In this document: positions 46,222 through 56,006 of the stretch, piece after piece
Layout of the letters: every line of letters starts with the position of its first letter
Position numbering within the stretch: the stretch's first letter is position 1
NCBI RefSeq assembly: GCF_009789675.1
Contig: NZ_CP046917.1
Coordinates: 121,511-185,510, forward strand
Direction: 5' to 3'
DNA from: Paraburkholderia acidisoli
GTDB lineage: Bacteria; Pseudomonadota; Gammaproteobacteria; Burkholderiales; Burkholderiaceae
Length of the DNA: 64,000 nt
Notes under the pieces: model-generated
Told to the model about the DNA's origin: nothing
Database searches by the model: none
Seen by the model: only the letters and a program-made list of their open reading frames with translations
Program-made: the position numbers and the translations under genes

Positions 46222-47150
46222 TGCTCGGTCTCGCGCAGGCGCAGCGCCGCGAGGCCCGCCACGGCAAGGGCGCTGAAGGCGGGCGGCGCGGGCAAGGGCG
46301 GCCCGGCGAGCAGATTCTGCGACCAGTTGCGCCAGCCGCCCTGCGCGCGCGCCACGCCGTTCGCGTGGAAGCCCGCGCCAGCGAATCCCAGTGCGGTGGT
46401 GATGCGCAGCCAGAGCCGCGCGAACCCGCGCAACCGGCGCGCGGGCTCGGGCGTGGCCAGCGCGGCGTGTACCAGAAGCGCCGCTCCGGCTGGCGCGACG
46501 ACCACGGGCACGTACATCGCCGGATGCTGGTACGCGCCGCGAAAATGCAGCAGCGCGGCTTCGGCGGCCGTGCCAAGCAGCCCGGCTCCGGCGATGAGCG
46601 CGAGCGTCTTGCCTGCGGGCATGCCGAACAGGCGCGGGTCGTGTTCGGGCTCGTCGCGCAACTGCTCGGCAATCGCGCCCAGCGCGCCGGACAGCAGTAA
46701 CGCGAAGGGAGCGCCGGCGGGCGCCCCATAAAAGAGGTTGTGCCAGCTCCAGCCGCCCGGACGCTTGCGAACGTTGTAAAGATGGAATGCAGTGCCCGCT
46801 GTGCCGGTCGCAGCGGCAGCGAGCTGGACGGCATGACGCACCGCATGCGAGGCTTCGCTGCGGTCCGCGCCGCCGTGCAAACTGGCGCCAAGCGCTGCGG
46901 TGGCGCTGGCGAGCGCTCCATACATCGCCGGATTCTGGAAGCTGCCGCGATAGTGCTCCATTGCGCTGTCGGCCAGCACGGAAAGCGCAAGCAATGCGGA
47001 GCCGTGATTGAACGCGCGCGCCGCGGCCACATGTTTCGCGATGGGCGGCGCGCGGCGCGCTTCGCGCAACGAACGCGTGGCAACAACGGCCAGCGCGGCG
47101 CCGGCCGCGACACTGGCCAGACCGCTCGCGAATCGTGATGCGTGCGTCAT
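46218..47150 (-). CDS. Internally duplicated membrane protein of the GMC operon
   Basis: A 310-residue integral membrane protein built of two repeats. Each has an AHYRG-like motif (MEHYRGSFQNPAMY, LLHFRGAYQHPAMY) and a second motif (FHLYNVRKRPGGWSWHNLFYGAP, FHANGVARAQGGWRNWSQNLLAGPP), with two or more hydrophobic helices between. The conserved His, Tyr, Arg and Trp in equivalent places suggest a bound cofactor or quinone site, but no known family is recognised. GGAGGAATTGCGAT precedes the ATG at 47150. It overlaps the subunit 3 gene by four bases, and it occupies the place where a cytochrome c gene is expected, so it may anchor or accept electrons from the dehydrogenase. Confidence 0.75.
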   Translation of the reverse strand: MTHASRFASGLASVAAGAALAVVATRSLREARRAPPIAKHVAAARAFNHGSALLALSVLADSAMEHYRGSFQNPAMYGALASATAALGASLHGGADRSEASHAVRHAVQLAAAATGTAGTAFHLYNVRKRPGGWSWHNLFYGAPAGAPFALLLSGALGAIAEQLRDEPEHDPRLFGMPAGKTLALIAGAGLLGTAAEAALLHFRGAYQHPAMYVPVVVAPAGAALLVHAALATPEPARRLRGFARLWLRITTALGFAGAGFHANGVARAQGGWRNWSQNLLAGPPLPAPPAFSALAVAGLAALRLRETEQ

Positions 47151-47196
47151 ATCGCAATTCCTCCCTGTCGCGCGTGAGTGCGGGTTGAGCAAGTGC

Positions 47197-48291
47197 TCAG
47201 GCGACGGCGTAGCGTTTCGCATCGGCTTCGCGCAACGCCAGACCGTTGCCGGGGCGAGTGAGATCGGGGGCGATCGCGCCGTCGATGACCCGTGGCGCAC
47301 CGTCGAACAGCATCGACTCGATGCGGGCGTGATCGTGAAACCATTCGATATGCGCAAGCCGGCGCGCGGCGCACGCCACATGCAGATGCAGCGCGGGCGC
47401 GCAATGCGCGGACAGCGGTGTGTGCCACGCATCGCAAAGTGCGTCTGCCTGGAGAAAGCCGCTGATGCCGCCGCAACGCGTCGCGTCGGCCTGCAATACG
47501 TCGACGGCATGCGACTCCAGCAGCGCGCGCAGATCGTCGGCATGCCATGCGTATTCGCCCGCGGCGAGCGCCATGCCCGCAGGTAACGTAGCGCGCAGGG
47601 CCGCAAGGCCGCGCCGGTCGTCGGAGGAAAGCGGCTCCTCGAACCATTCCACCTTCTGCGCGGCAAATTGAGCAGCCAGCGCTTGTGCCTGCTTGAGGTC
47701 GTAGGCCCCGTTCGCATCGACGAAAAGACCCGCATCGCCAATTGCCTTGCGCGCGGCCGCCACACGGCGCGGATCGTCGTGCGGCGCGCTGCCGACTTTC
47801 ATCTTGACCCAGCGGCAGCCGTCCCGCTCGACCCACTCGCGAAGCTGGCGTTCGAGCGTCGCGAGATCGTAGGTCGTGAAGCCGCCGCTGCCATAGACGC
47901 GCACGCGCTCGCGCTGCATGCCCAGCAAAACGGCGAGTGGCACGTCGAAGGTCTTTGCCTTCAGATCCCACAGTGCGGCATCGATCGCGGAGATCGCGCA
48001 GGACGCGATGCCGGGCCGGCCGATATTGCGTACCACGCGCTGGAGCGCAAGCGAGATGCGGCCGATGTCACGCGCGGCGTGGCGGCGCGTTTCGTCGGCT
48101 AGCATTGCGTGGATCAACTCGACGGCGCTCGAATGCGCGTACGTATAACCGATGCCGGTGTGACCCAGCGCGTCGATTTCGACGACCACGAGCGTCGTGG
48201 AGGACCAGGCGATCGTGCCGTCCGCTTCCGGGCGATCGGTCGGGATGGTGAAGGCGCGTGCCTCGACGCGGCGAATCTCGGCTGACTTCAT
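47197..48291 (-). CDS. Enolase-superfamily enzyme (mandelate racemase/muconate lactonizing type)
   Basis: A 364-residue member of the enolase superfamily. The N-terminal capping domain includes SSTTLVVVEIDALGHTGIGYTY. The barrel shows the catalytic KMKVG Lys pair at about 166-170, metal ligands in FVDANGAYDL, WFEEPL and AAGEYAW, and the DVLQADATRCGGISGF strand. This arrangement supports dehydration or racemisation of a sugar acid or related carboxylate. It is the first gene of the leftward redox operon, 46 bases before the duplicated membrane gene. The TPP enzyme is divergent. The substrate is unknown, but a sugar acid produced by the GMC enzyme is consistent. Confidence 0.9.
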   Translation of the reverse strand: MKSAEIRRVEARAFTIPTDRPEADGTIAWSSTTLVVVEIDALGHTGIGYTYAHSSAVELIHAMLADETRRHAARDIGRISLALQRVVRNIGRPGIASCAISAIDAALWDLKAKTFDVPLAVLLGMQRERVRVYGSGGFTTYDLATLERQLREWVERDGCRWVKMKVGSAPHDDPRRVAAARKAIGDAGLFVDANGAYDLKQAQALAAQFAAQKVEWFEEPLSSDDRRGLAALRATLPAGMALAAGEYAWHADDLRALLESHAVDVLQADATRCGGISGFLQADALCDAWHTPLSAHCAPALHLHVACAARRLAHIEWFHDHARIESMLFDGAPRVIDGAIAPDLTRPGNGLALREADAKRYAVA

Positions 48292-48450
48292 CGGCTTTGC
48301 ATGATCTTGACAATGACGGCCCGTGGATAAGCGCGGGCGAGGGCCTTAGCGCAAAGCCCGCACCCGGCCTACGTTTGAAAGGCGTTTGTCGGGAGTGCCG
48401 GTTGCGCTGCGCCTTTATCCGGCAGGTGAACCGATAAAGGAGAAGGGCAG

Positions 48451-50247
48451 ATGGCTACCACGACCGTGAGTGACTTCATTGTTGAACGGCTGCACGAATG
48501 GGGCGTGCGTCGTCTGTTCGGCTACCCTGGCGACGGTATCAATGGCGTGTTTGGCGCCTTGCAGCGCGCCGAGGGCAAGATCGAGTTCGTGCAAGCGCGC
48601 CACGAGGAAATGGCCGCTTTCATGGCAAGCGCCTATGCGAAATTCAGCGGCAATCTGGGCGTATGCATCGCCACGTCGGGGCCGGGCGCCTCGCATCTGC
48701 TGACCGGACTTTACGATGCGCGCCTCGATCATCAACCGGTGCTGGCGATTGCCGGCCAGCAGGCGCGCGCGGCATTGGGCGCGCACTATCAGCAGGAACT
48801 CGATCTGACGTCGATGTTCAAGGACGTGGCGGGCGCGTTCGTGCAGCAGCCCAGCGTGGCCGCGCAGGTGCGTCACGTGATCGATCGCGCGGTGCGCATT
48901 GCGCTGTCCCGGCGCACCGTCACGGCCATCATCCTGCCGAACGATCTCCAGGAACTCGAATACGAACCGCCTGCGCGCAAGCACGGCACCGCGCATTCGG
49001 GCGTCGGTTATTCCGCGCCCGAAGTCGTCCCGCAAGCCGCCGATCTCCAGCGCGCGGCCGACGTGCTCAACGCGGGCAAACGCGTGGCGATGCTCGTGGG
49101 CGCGGGCGCGCTGAACGCCACCGACGAAGTGATCGCCGTGGCCGAGCGCCTGCACGCGGGCGTGGCGAAGGCGCTGCTCGGCAAGGCCGCGGTGCCCGAC
49201 GATCTGCCGTGGGTGACGGGCTCGATCGGCCTGCTCGGCACCAAGCCCACCGATGAAATGATGTCCTCGTGCGACACGCTCCTGATGGTGGGATCGGGTT
49301 TTCCGTACTCCGAATTTTTGCCGAAGGAAGGCGACGCACGTGGCGTGCAGATCGACATCGACGCGGGCATGCTGAGTTTGCGTTATCCCATGGAAGTGAG
49401 TCTCGTGGGCGATAGCGCGGCTACCTTGCGTGCGCTGCTGCCACTGCTCGAGCAGAAAGACCAGACAAGCTGGCGCGATCGGATCGTTCATGCGAACGAG
49501 CGCTGGCAGCGTGTACTCGAAGAGCGCGCCAATGCGTCCACGGGCGGCAAGGTCAATCCCCAGCGCGTGGTGACGGAGCTTTCGCCGCGCTTGCCCGACA
49601 ACGCCATCATCACCAGCGATTCGGGCTCGTGCGCGAACTGGTATGCGCGCGACCTCAAGATTCGCCGCGGCATGATGTGTTCACTGTCGGGTGGGCTTGC
49701 GTCGATGGGTGCGGCGGTGCCGTACGCGATTGCCGCCAAATTTGCGCATCCGGATCGGCCCGTGGTGGCGCTGGTCGGCGACGGCGCGATGCAGATGAAC
49801 AACATGGCCGAACTGATTACCGTGGCGAAATACTGGAAAAAATGGGCTAATCCGCAATGGATCTGTACGGTCTTCAACAACGAGGACCTGAACCAGGTGA
49901 CGTGGGAACAGCGCGTCATGATGGGCGATCCGAAATTCGAAGCCTCGCAGGATATTCCCAACGTGCCGTATCACCGCTTTGCAGAACTGATCGGCTTGAC
50001 GGGCATTTACGTCGATAACGCCGAACAGCTTGGCGAAGCGTGGGAGCAGGCGCTTGCGGCGCAGCGGCCCGTGGTGATCGAAGTGAAGACCGATCCTGAG
50101 GTGCCCCCACTACCGCCACACGTGACGCTGGATCAGGCACGTCATTTCGCGCGAGCGCTCATGGAAGGCGATCCCGCCGAAGGCAGCGTGATCGCGAATA
50201 CGGCGCGACAGGTGATGTCGTCGGTGTTGCCCGGCAGGAAGTCGTGA
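48451..50247 (+). CDS. Thiamine diphosphate enzyme (pyruvate oxidase/acetolactate synthase-like)
   Basis: A 598-residue TPP enzyme with all three domains. The N-terminal pyrimidine-binding domain carries FGYPGDGINGVFGALQ and the catalytic Glu in RHEEMAAFMASAYAKF. The central domain spans about 190-330. The C-terminal PP domain has GDGAMQMNNMAELITVAKYW, the TPP motif. Within the family it is nearer to pyruvate oxidase and oxalyl-CoA-like forms than to biosynthetic acetolactate synthase, which has a partner subunit not seen here. AAGGAGAAGGG precedes the ATG. It is divergent from the enolase-superfamily operon, and a remnant of a second copy starts at 18684. A stress-time pyruvate oxidation to acetate is plausible. 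Confidence 0.9.
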   Translation: MATTTVSDFIVERLHEWGVRRLFGYPGDGINGVFGALQRAEGKIEFVQARHEEMAAFMASAYAKFSGNLGVCIATSGPGASHLLTGLYDARLDHQPVLAIAGQQARAALGAHYQQELDLTSMFKDVAGAFVQQPSVAAQVRHVIDRAVRIALSRRTVTAIILPNDLQELEYEPPARKHGTAHSGVGYSAPEVVPQAADLQRAADVLNAGKRVAMLVGAGALNATDEVIAVAERLHAGVAKALLGKAAVPDDLPWVTGSIGLLGTKPTDEMMSSCDTLLMVGSGFPYSEFLPKEGDARGVQIDIDAGMLSLRYPMEVSLVGDSAATLRALLPLLEQKDQTSWRDRIVHANERWQRVLEERANASTGGKVNPQRVVTELSPRLPDNAIITSDSGSCANWYARDLKIRRGMMCSLSGGLASMGAAVPYAIAAKFAHPDRPVVALVGDGAMQMNNMAELITVAKYWKKWANPQWICTVFNNEDLNQVTWEQRVMMGDPKFEASQDIPNVPYHRFAELIGLTGIYVDNAEQLGEAWEQALAAQRPVVIEVKTDPEVPPLPPHVTLDQARHFARALMEGDPAEGSVIANTARQVMSSVLPGRKS

Positions 50248-50466
50248 CCGTCTTGTTACGCGTTGGCTTGCCAGCGGCTCGCTTTAATCGCGACGAGGCT
50301 TGTTCATGTCATGGCATCAGGCGACGGGCATTCGTTGTAACGCCGCTTCACGATGGCTGTTGCTCGCGCTCACCGCGCGACGTAACCGTCATAGTGCGCG
50401 GCAAGCTCAACGCACATTCCCCTTTGATCTGGAGAAAGGGCGGGCCGGAGACGCGTGGTCCGGTCT

Positions 50467-50988
50467 TTAATGGTGATTGACCCTGGATGGCGTCTCAGCG
50501 TCGGGTTTCAGGATCAGGCTGATCTGCCCGTTTCGTTCGAGCAACGCGGATTCAAGTGCGTGCAGCGACGTCACGTGTAGTTTGTCGCGCATCGCTTCTT
50601 CCACATCGGTTCGGGTAACCAGCGCAGCGGACATTTGGGCATTGTCGAATTCGCCATTCCCGTACAGTTTTCGCGGCGTGCCGCCGATCAACCTGTCAAC
50701 CCGTCTGGATCGCACGCAAAGCCATCCCAGGGCCCTGTGCATCAACACCAGGACGGTGGACGCCGCGAGCGTTGGAATGGCCGGTGACGCGCCGACGATG
50801 AATCGACTTAACGTCGCGCCAAGCAGAATCGCGACGACATAATCGAAAGTGGATCGTTGTCCAAACGACCGTCTACCGGAAATGCGGATAAGCGCCAGCG
50901 TGCACAGGAAAGCCGCCGCCGCACGCGCGGACATTTGCAGTGTGTCGAGATCTTTTCCTTCTCCGAACAAGGCAATCAGGACACTCAT
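50467..50988 (-). CDS. DUF421 (YetF-like) membrane protein
   Basis: A 173-residue protein with an N-terminal pair of hydrophobic helices (AAAFLCTLALIRI, VVAILLGATLSRFIVG, AIPTLAASTVLVLMHRAL) and a soluble C-terminal domain with the pattern LIGGTPRKLYGNGEF and LHALESALLERNGQISLILK, typical of DUF421. AAGGAGGT is just upstream; the second ATG (50988) is better spaced than the first (50994). The family is linked to spore or stress membranes in Bacillus, with no known reaction. It is isolated, on the strand opposite the TPP gene. Confidence 0.85.
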   Translation of the reverse strand: MSVLIALFGEGKDLDTLQMSARAAAAFLCTLALIRISGRRSFGQRSTFDYVVAILLGATLSRFIVGASPAIPTLAASTVLVLMHRALGWLCVRSRRVDRLIGGTPRKLYGNGEFDNAQMSAALVTRTDVEEAMRDKLHVTSLHALESALLERNGQISLILKPDAETPSRVNHH

Positions 50989-51102
50989 GTTCATTTACCT
51001 CCTTTCGCACACGGCGTTGCGGCCTACAACTTCGCGAATGTTGACCTTCCGAAGCGCCGCAGTAGAAAGGATTCTTTATCTCGACGCCCAAGGCACGCCC
51101 GC

Positions 51103-52005
51103 TCAAGGCAGGTGATTGCCGCCCGTCACCCCGTAAATCTCTCCGGTGACGAAGCTGGATTCCTGCGATGCGAGCAGCACATAAACCGGCGCCAACTCGG
51201 CAGGTTGTCCCGGCCGTTTCATCGGCGCTTCGGCGCCGAATTGCTGGACTTTTTCCTGCGGTTGACCGCCGCTCGGTTGCAACGGTGTCCACACCGGGCC
51301 AGGTGCCACGCCATTCACACGCACGCCTTGCCCGATCACCTGCTTGGCCAGCGCGTGCGTGAACGCTGTGATGGCCGCCTTCGTCGACGCGTAGTCGAGC
51401 AGGCCAGGGCTCGGTTGATAGCTCTGGATCGACGTTGTATTGATGATGGATGCGCCCGGGGGCATGTGCGGCAACGCAGCCTTGCAAAGCCAGAACATTG
51501 CGAACACGTTGACGCGAAACGTCGCTTCGAGTTGCTCGGTGGAAAGATCTGCAATCTTCTCGACGTAGAGTTGTTTGCCCGCGACGTTGACGAGAATATC
51601 GATGCCTCCGAGTTCGCGAACCGTATCTCTCACGAGTTGCTGGCAAAAATTTTCATCACCGATGTCGCCGCGCAGCGCCGTCACCTTTACGCCTGCTTCG
51701 CGTAGCAGGGCGACGACTTCCTGCGCGTCTTTTTCTTCGGCGGGTAGATAGTTGATCGCCACGTCGGCGCCTTCGCGGGCGAACGCAATGGCGACGGCGC
51801 GACCGATGCCACTATCCGCGCCCGTGATCAAGGCGCGCCGTCCTTGCAGGCGCCCGAAGCCCTGATAACTTTTCTCGCCGTGGTCGGGCTTGGGCCGCAT
51901 GTTCTGCGCAAGTCCTGGCTCGGGCTGCGGTTGCCGGTCGAATTCCGGACCGGGATATTGTTTTGTCGGGTCCTGCATCGTGTACTGGTTCAAGGTCGGC
52001 GGCAT
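51103..52005 (-). CDS. Short-chain dehydrogenase of the YghA type
   Basis: A 300-residue SDR with a 45-residue Pro/Gln-rich leader ([19 protein letters not shown]) before the Rossmann motif [17 protein letters not shown]. The catalytic set is complete, with [10 protein letters not shown] and YASTK. The C-terminus ends [10 protein letters not shown] then [13 protein letters not shown] lies five bases before the ATG. Relatives reduce aldehydes or ketones with NADPH and are often found in general stress regulons. A 3' fragment of a second copy is at 25886-25974. It is divergent from the catalase-family gene. Confidence 0.93.
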   Translation of the reverse strand: MPPTLNQYTMQDPTKQYPGPEFDRQPQPEPGLAQNMRPKPDHGEKSYQGFGRLQGRRALITGADSGIGRAVAIAFAREGADVAINYLPAEEKDAQEVVALLREAGVKVTALRGDIGDENFCQQLVRDTVRELGGIDILVNVAGKQLYVEKIADLSTEQLEATFRVNVFAMFWLCKAALPHMPPGASIINTTSIQSYQPSPGLLDYASTKAAITAFTHALAKQVIGQGVRVNGVAPGPVWTPLQPSGGQPQEKVQQFGAEAPMKRPGQPAELAPVYVLLASQESSFVTGEIYGVTGGNHLP

Positions 52006-52296
52006 GAGGGCTCCTGTTGGCGAGATTCAGCCGATAGCCGTTCACATTGCTGCACGCGATCGAAATTTCGTTAGCTATGCGAATCGGTTCCGGGCAGGCA
52101 CGGCGAGACGGCGTCAATGTGTTCGTTTCGGCAGTCAGGGCGTAGCGCATGGCCTGTACCTAAATCAACAGCGCATTGCAAAGGCGTCGCTGGCGTTGCG
52201 CGGCGCGTCAAAAAGGGGCGTGATTCGCCGGTCCCGGCTGCGGGATCCACAGGCACAGTCGTTGCGTGGCGGTTCGCTCCAACCGGGAGAAACCTC

Positions 52297-53376
52297 ATGT
52301 CCACGCCGCTTGCAGCGCGCCCTTTATCTTTCGATGCCAGTTTCGAGCGCATCCCCGACGACGAGGTCGAAACGATCGGGCGTTTGGTGAAAGCCTTGCG
52401 ATCCATACAGGAAATCACTTCGCAGGACTATGGCCGCGCCGTGCGAAGCGTGCATGCGAAAAGTCACGGCGTGCTCGAAGGCGAACTCACTGTGTTCGAC
52501 AATCTTCCTCCCGAGCTTGCGCAGGGGGTTTTTGCGTTGCCGCGCGAATATCGAGTAGCAATGCGTCTATCGACTAACCCCGGCGATATTCTTCATGACG
52601 GCGTGTCGACGCCGCGGGGACTTGCGATCAAGATCGCCGACGTTACGGGCGTGCGACTGCCTGGCAGCGAGGCGCACACCTCGCAAGACTTCGTCATGGT
52701 GAACGCGCCCATGTTCACGGCGGCGACGCCCAAGGCGTTCGTCAAGAATCTCGAACTGCTCGCCAAGACCACCGACCGTATGCCGAAGACAAAGAAGGCG
52801 CTTTCGACGGTGCTGCGCGGCGTCGAACACGTGGTGGAGACGCTGGGCGGCGAGAGCGGAAAGATCAAGAGCCTGGGCGGTCATCCGGAAACGCACATCC
52901 TCGGCGAAACGTTCTATGCCTGTGCGCCGCTGCTATACGGTCCTTACTTTGCGAAGTTGTCCATCGCGCCGGTTTCCCCGGAATTGGTTGCGCTCAAGGA
53001 CGCATCGCTCGACACGAGCGCCAAGCCGGATGCATTGCGCGAAGCCGTCACCGACTTTTTTGCCGTGAATTCCGGTGAGTGGGAATTGCGCGTGCAGCTC
53101 GCAACCGACATTGACAAGATGCCGGTCGAGGACGCCTCAGTGCAGTGGCCCGAGAACGAAAGTCCCTATCTCGCCGTGGCACGTATTCGCGTCGCGCCGC
53201 AGCCAACGTGGACGGAGCAGCGCGTCGCAGCCATCGACGACGGCATGGTGTTTAGCCCGTGGCACGGCATTGCGGCGCACCGCCCGATCGGTGGCGTGAT
53301 GCGCGCGCGCAAGCTGGCCTACGAAATGTCGGCCGCGTTCCGCGCAGAGTTTAACGGCTGTCCGGTGCACGGCTAA
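52297..53376 (+). CDS. Catalase-family heme protein
   Basis: A 359-residue protein of the small catalase-like group. SVHAKSHGVLEGELTVFD corresponds to the family heme-distal region with the catalytic His (HAKSHG), RLSTNPGDILHDGVSTPRGLAIKI continues the barrel, SQDFVMVNAPMF is the region with the distal Asn, and FSPWHGIAAHRPIGGVMRAR includes the C-terminal family motif. Full catalases are about 480 residues or more, so this is the short form, often with peroxidase activity. GGGAGAAACC precedes the ATG. It starts 291 bases from the divergent SDR and 61 bases before the YdeP-like gene, likely one operon with it. Confidence 0.87.
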   Translation: MSTPLAARPLSFDASFERIPDDEVETIGRLVKALRSIQEITSQDYGRAVRSVHAKSHGVLEGELTVFDNLPPELAQGVFALPREYRVAMRLSTNPGDILHDGVSTPRGLAIKIADVTGVRLPGSEAHTSQDFVMVNAPMFTAATPKAFVKNLELLAKTTDRMPKTKKALSTVLRGVEHVVETLGGESGKIKSLGGHPETHILGETFYACAPLLYGPYFAKLSIAPVSPELVALKDASLDTSAKPDALREAVTDFFAVNSGEWELRVQLATDIDKMPVEDASVQWPENESPYLAVARIRVAPQPTWTEQRVAAIDDGMVFSPWHGIAAHRPIGGVMRARKLAYEMSAAFRAEFNGCPVHG

Positions 53377-53437
53377 GGGTGATCGCTCGAGATCATCGTA
53401 GCGGCATATCGGAGTCAATCATTCGTGGAGGCACGTC

Positions 53438-55777
53438 ATGGGAAAGCCGCAATCGTCCATCCCTCGCCATCGTGACCCGGGGGAGCAACAACCCAGGGCG
53501 TACCCCTATGCATCGGGCGGTTGGGGTTCGGTCAAGGCGGTGACGCATATCCTCGTGCAGGAAAAGGCGGTATTGCGCGACCTGCGTATTCTGCCTCATC
53601 AGAACAAGCCCGATGGATTCATGTGCGTGAGTTGTTCGTGGGCAAAACCGGCTCATCCTCACACATTTGAATTCTGCGAAAACGGCGCAAAGGCGACTGC
53701 GTGGGATACCACGTCGAAGCGTGCGGACCGTGCGTTTTTCGAGCGTCACACGGTGACGGAACTGCTCGGCTGGCACGACCACGACATCGAAGATGCAGGC
53801 CGTCTGACCGAACCGATGCGGTACGACGAAAATAGCGACCGGTACGTGCCCGTCTCGTGGGACGCAGCGTTCGAGGCGATCGGCGCCGAATTGCGCGCGC
53901 TGGATCCTGACAGCGTGGTGTTTTACTCTTCGGGACGCGCGTCGCTCGAAACCTCATACATGCTGCAACTTTTTGCGCGCATGTATGGCACCAACAACAT
54001 GCCGGACAGTTCCAACATGTGTCACGAGAGCACGAGCGTTGGCCTGACGCAGGCGATCGGTGTGGGAGTCGGCACGGTTGGGCTCGACGATTTCGAGCAC
54101 ACCGATCTGATGTTTTTCTTCGGGCAGAATGTGGGCACAAATAGTCCGCGCATGCTTCATCAACTCCAGGATGCGCGCAGGCGCGGCGTGCCGATCATCA
54201 CCTTCAATCCGCTGCGGGAACCAGGCCTGATCTCGTTCGCCAATCCGCAGTCGCCACGTGACATGCTGCTGCCTGGCGACACGAAGATCAGCACGCAGTA
54301 CCACCAGTTGCGCCCGGGCGGCGACAGTGCCGTTCTCGCTGGCATGTGCAAGGTCGTAATCGAGGCCCATGACGAGGCGATGGCTCTCGGTGGCGCCGAT
54401 ATACTCGATACGGCCTTTATCCGCGATCACACGACGGGTTTTGAGGATTTTGCCAACTGGGCGCGCTCGGCGAAGTGGCACGACATCGAACGATATAGCG
54501 GCCTTCCGCGCGAATCGATCGAAGAAGCGGCTCGCGCGTATATGCAGGCAAAAGCCGTTATTGCTCACTACGGGATGGGAATGACGCAGCATCGTCTCGG
54601 CGTGCAAAACGTGCGGTTGCTGTGCAACCTGCTATTTCTGCGCGGCAACATCGGCAAACCTGGTGCCGGGCCGTCGCCAGTGCGCGGACATTCGAATGTG
54701 CAGGGTCAGCGTACCGTGGGCATCACCGAAAAGCCCGAACTCGCGCCGCTCGACCAACTCGCGCGACAGTTCAATTTCGAGCCGCCACGCGAAGCTGGCT
54801 TCAATACCGTTGAGGCCTTCGAAGCGATGATCGACGGAAGGGTGCGTGCCGTCGTGAACCTCGGCGGCAATCTGGTTCGTGCCGTGCCCGACCGTGTGCG
54901 CACCGAGCCTGCCTGGCGCAATTTGGGGTTGACCGTCAACATCGCGACGAAACTCAATCGCAGCCATTTGATTCACGGTCGGCAAGCATGGTTATTGCCG
55001 TGTCTGAGTCGAATCGAAATCGACCGCACGGGCGGGCGCGAGCAGGTGGTGTCGATGGAGGACAGCACGGCCCGGTTTCATGGCTCCCGCGGTGTAGCGG
55101 AACCGGCTTCGGCGCATATCCGCTCCGAGCCTTTCATTGTCGCGGGATTGGCGCGCGCAACCTTGCGCGAGCGGTCGACCGTCGATTGGCGCGCGTGGAG
55201 CGAGGCGTATTCACTCGTTCGCGACGAGATCGCGCAAACCTGGCCCGATGTCTTTCACGACTTCGAGAAGCGGATGTGGACGCCAGGCGGCTTCATGCGG
55301 CCGCTACCCGCGCGCGAGCGGATGTGGAAAACGAAGAGCGGCAAGGCTGAATTTCACGTGCCGGAATCGCTGGATGAGGACCCTGATATGCCGGGAAGCG
55401 AACCCGGAGCGCTACGCCTCATGACACTGCGAGCCGATGGCCAGTTCAATACGACGATCTACGATCTCGATGATCGTTTTCGCGGCGTGCACGGTTCGCG
55501 CATGGTGCTACTGATGAACCGCGAGGACATGGACGAGCGCGGGGTAGAGACCGGCGATCGCATTACGCTGTGCACTGTGGCGAACGACGGCATTTTGCGG
55601 GAGGTCGCTGGACTCGCCGCCATGCCCTACGACGTGCCGCGCGGTTGTTTGGGGGGCTACTACCCCGAGTGCAATCCGCTGCTGCCACTTTGGCACTACG
55701 CGAAGGAAAGCAAGGTGCCGGCTGCGAAGTCGATTCCGGTCCGGGTTGTGGCGGTTGAAAAACCCGGGAAACGATAG
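53438..55777 (+). CDS. FdhF/YdeP-family molybdopterin oxidoreductase
   Basis: A 779-residue protein of the molybdopterin oxidoreductase superfamily, YdeP-like branch. The N-terminal region carries CVSCSWAKPAHPHTFEFCENGAKATAWD, the reduced cysteine set used by this branch. Molybdopterin contacts are seen in DSSNMCHESTSVG, FFFGQNVGTNSPRM and LRGNIGKPGAGPSPVRGHSNVQG. The C-terminal domain ends QFNTTIYDLDDRFRG and MPYDVPRGCLGGYYPECNPL. The substrate is not established; E. coli YdeP is tied to acid resistance. GGAGG lies six bases before the ATG. No electron-transfer subunit is adjacent; the catalase-family gene is 61 bases upstream. Confidence 0.92.
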   Translation: MGKPQSSIPRHRDPGEQQPRAYPYASGGWGSVKAVTHILVQEKAVLRDLRILPHQNKPDGFMCVSCSWAKPAHPHTFEFCENGAKATAWDTTSKRADRAFFERHTVTELLGWHDHDIEDAGRLTEPMRYDENSDRYVPVSWDAAFEAIGAELRALDPDSVVFYSSGRASLETSYMLQLFARMYGTNNMPDSSNMCHESTSVGLTQAIGVGVGTVGLDDFEHTDLMFFFGQNVGTNSPRMLHQLQDARRRGVPIITFNPLREPGLISFANPQSPRDMLLPGDTKISTQYHQLRPGGDSAVLAGMCKVVIEAHDEAMALGGADILDTAFIRDHTTGFEDFANWARSAKWHDIERYSGLPRESIEEAARAYMQAKAVIAHYGMGMTQHRLGVQNVRLLCNLLFLRGNIGKPGAGPSPVRGHSNVQGQRTVGITEKPELAPLDQLARQFNFEPPREAGFNTVEAFEAMIDGRVRAVVNLGGNLVRAVPDRVRTEPAWRNLGLTVNIATKLNRSHLIHGRQAWLLPCLSRIEIDRTGGREQVVSMEDSTARFHGSRGVAEPASAHIRSEPFIVAGLARATLRERSTVDWRAWSEAYSLVRDEIAQTWPDVFHDFEKRMWTPGGFMRPLPARERMWKTKSGKAEFHVPESLDEDPDMPGSEPGALRLMTLRADGQFNTTIYDLDDRFRGVHGSRMVLLMNREDMDERGVETGDRITLCTVANDGILREVAGLAAMPYDVPRGCLGGYYPECNPLLPLWHYAKESKVPAAKSIPVRVVAVEKPGKR

Positions 55778-56006
55778 GGTGCCGGGACCTCACATAAAAA
55801 GCGTGCGCGACGCGCATCAGCTCAGATTGGAAAGGATCCGAGGGATGTTTCGTGATGGACCTCGGCGGGCTGATACCGGCCGGGTTCGCTGCCGTCGCCT
55901 GGCAGAGCAGGTTGGCACGCGATGTGCGGGATAGCGGGCGGGCGGTATTCAGGGATTGTTCGTGACTCGCCCACGACCCATTAACTCAACCAGCAGGAGT
56001 TTAGTC
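55778..56006. other. Intergenic region before the small exported protein
   Basis: No gene seen. It contains the ribosome site AGGAGT (55994-55999) of the next gene. Confidence 0.4.

Noticed and set aside
44596..46731. A 711-codon open frame on the plus strand opposite the GMC operon
   Set aside because: It lies antisense to three well-supported genes, is very rich in Arg, Ala and His, and shows no domain. Such frames are common opposite GC-rich coding sequence.
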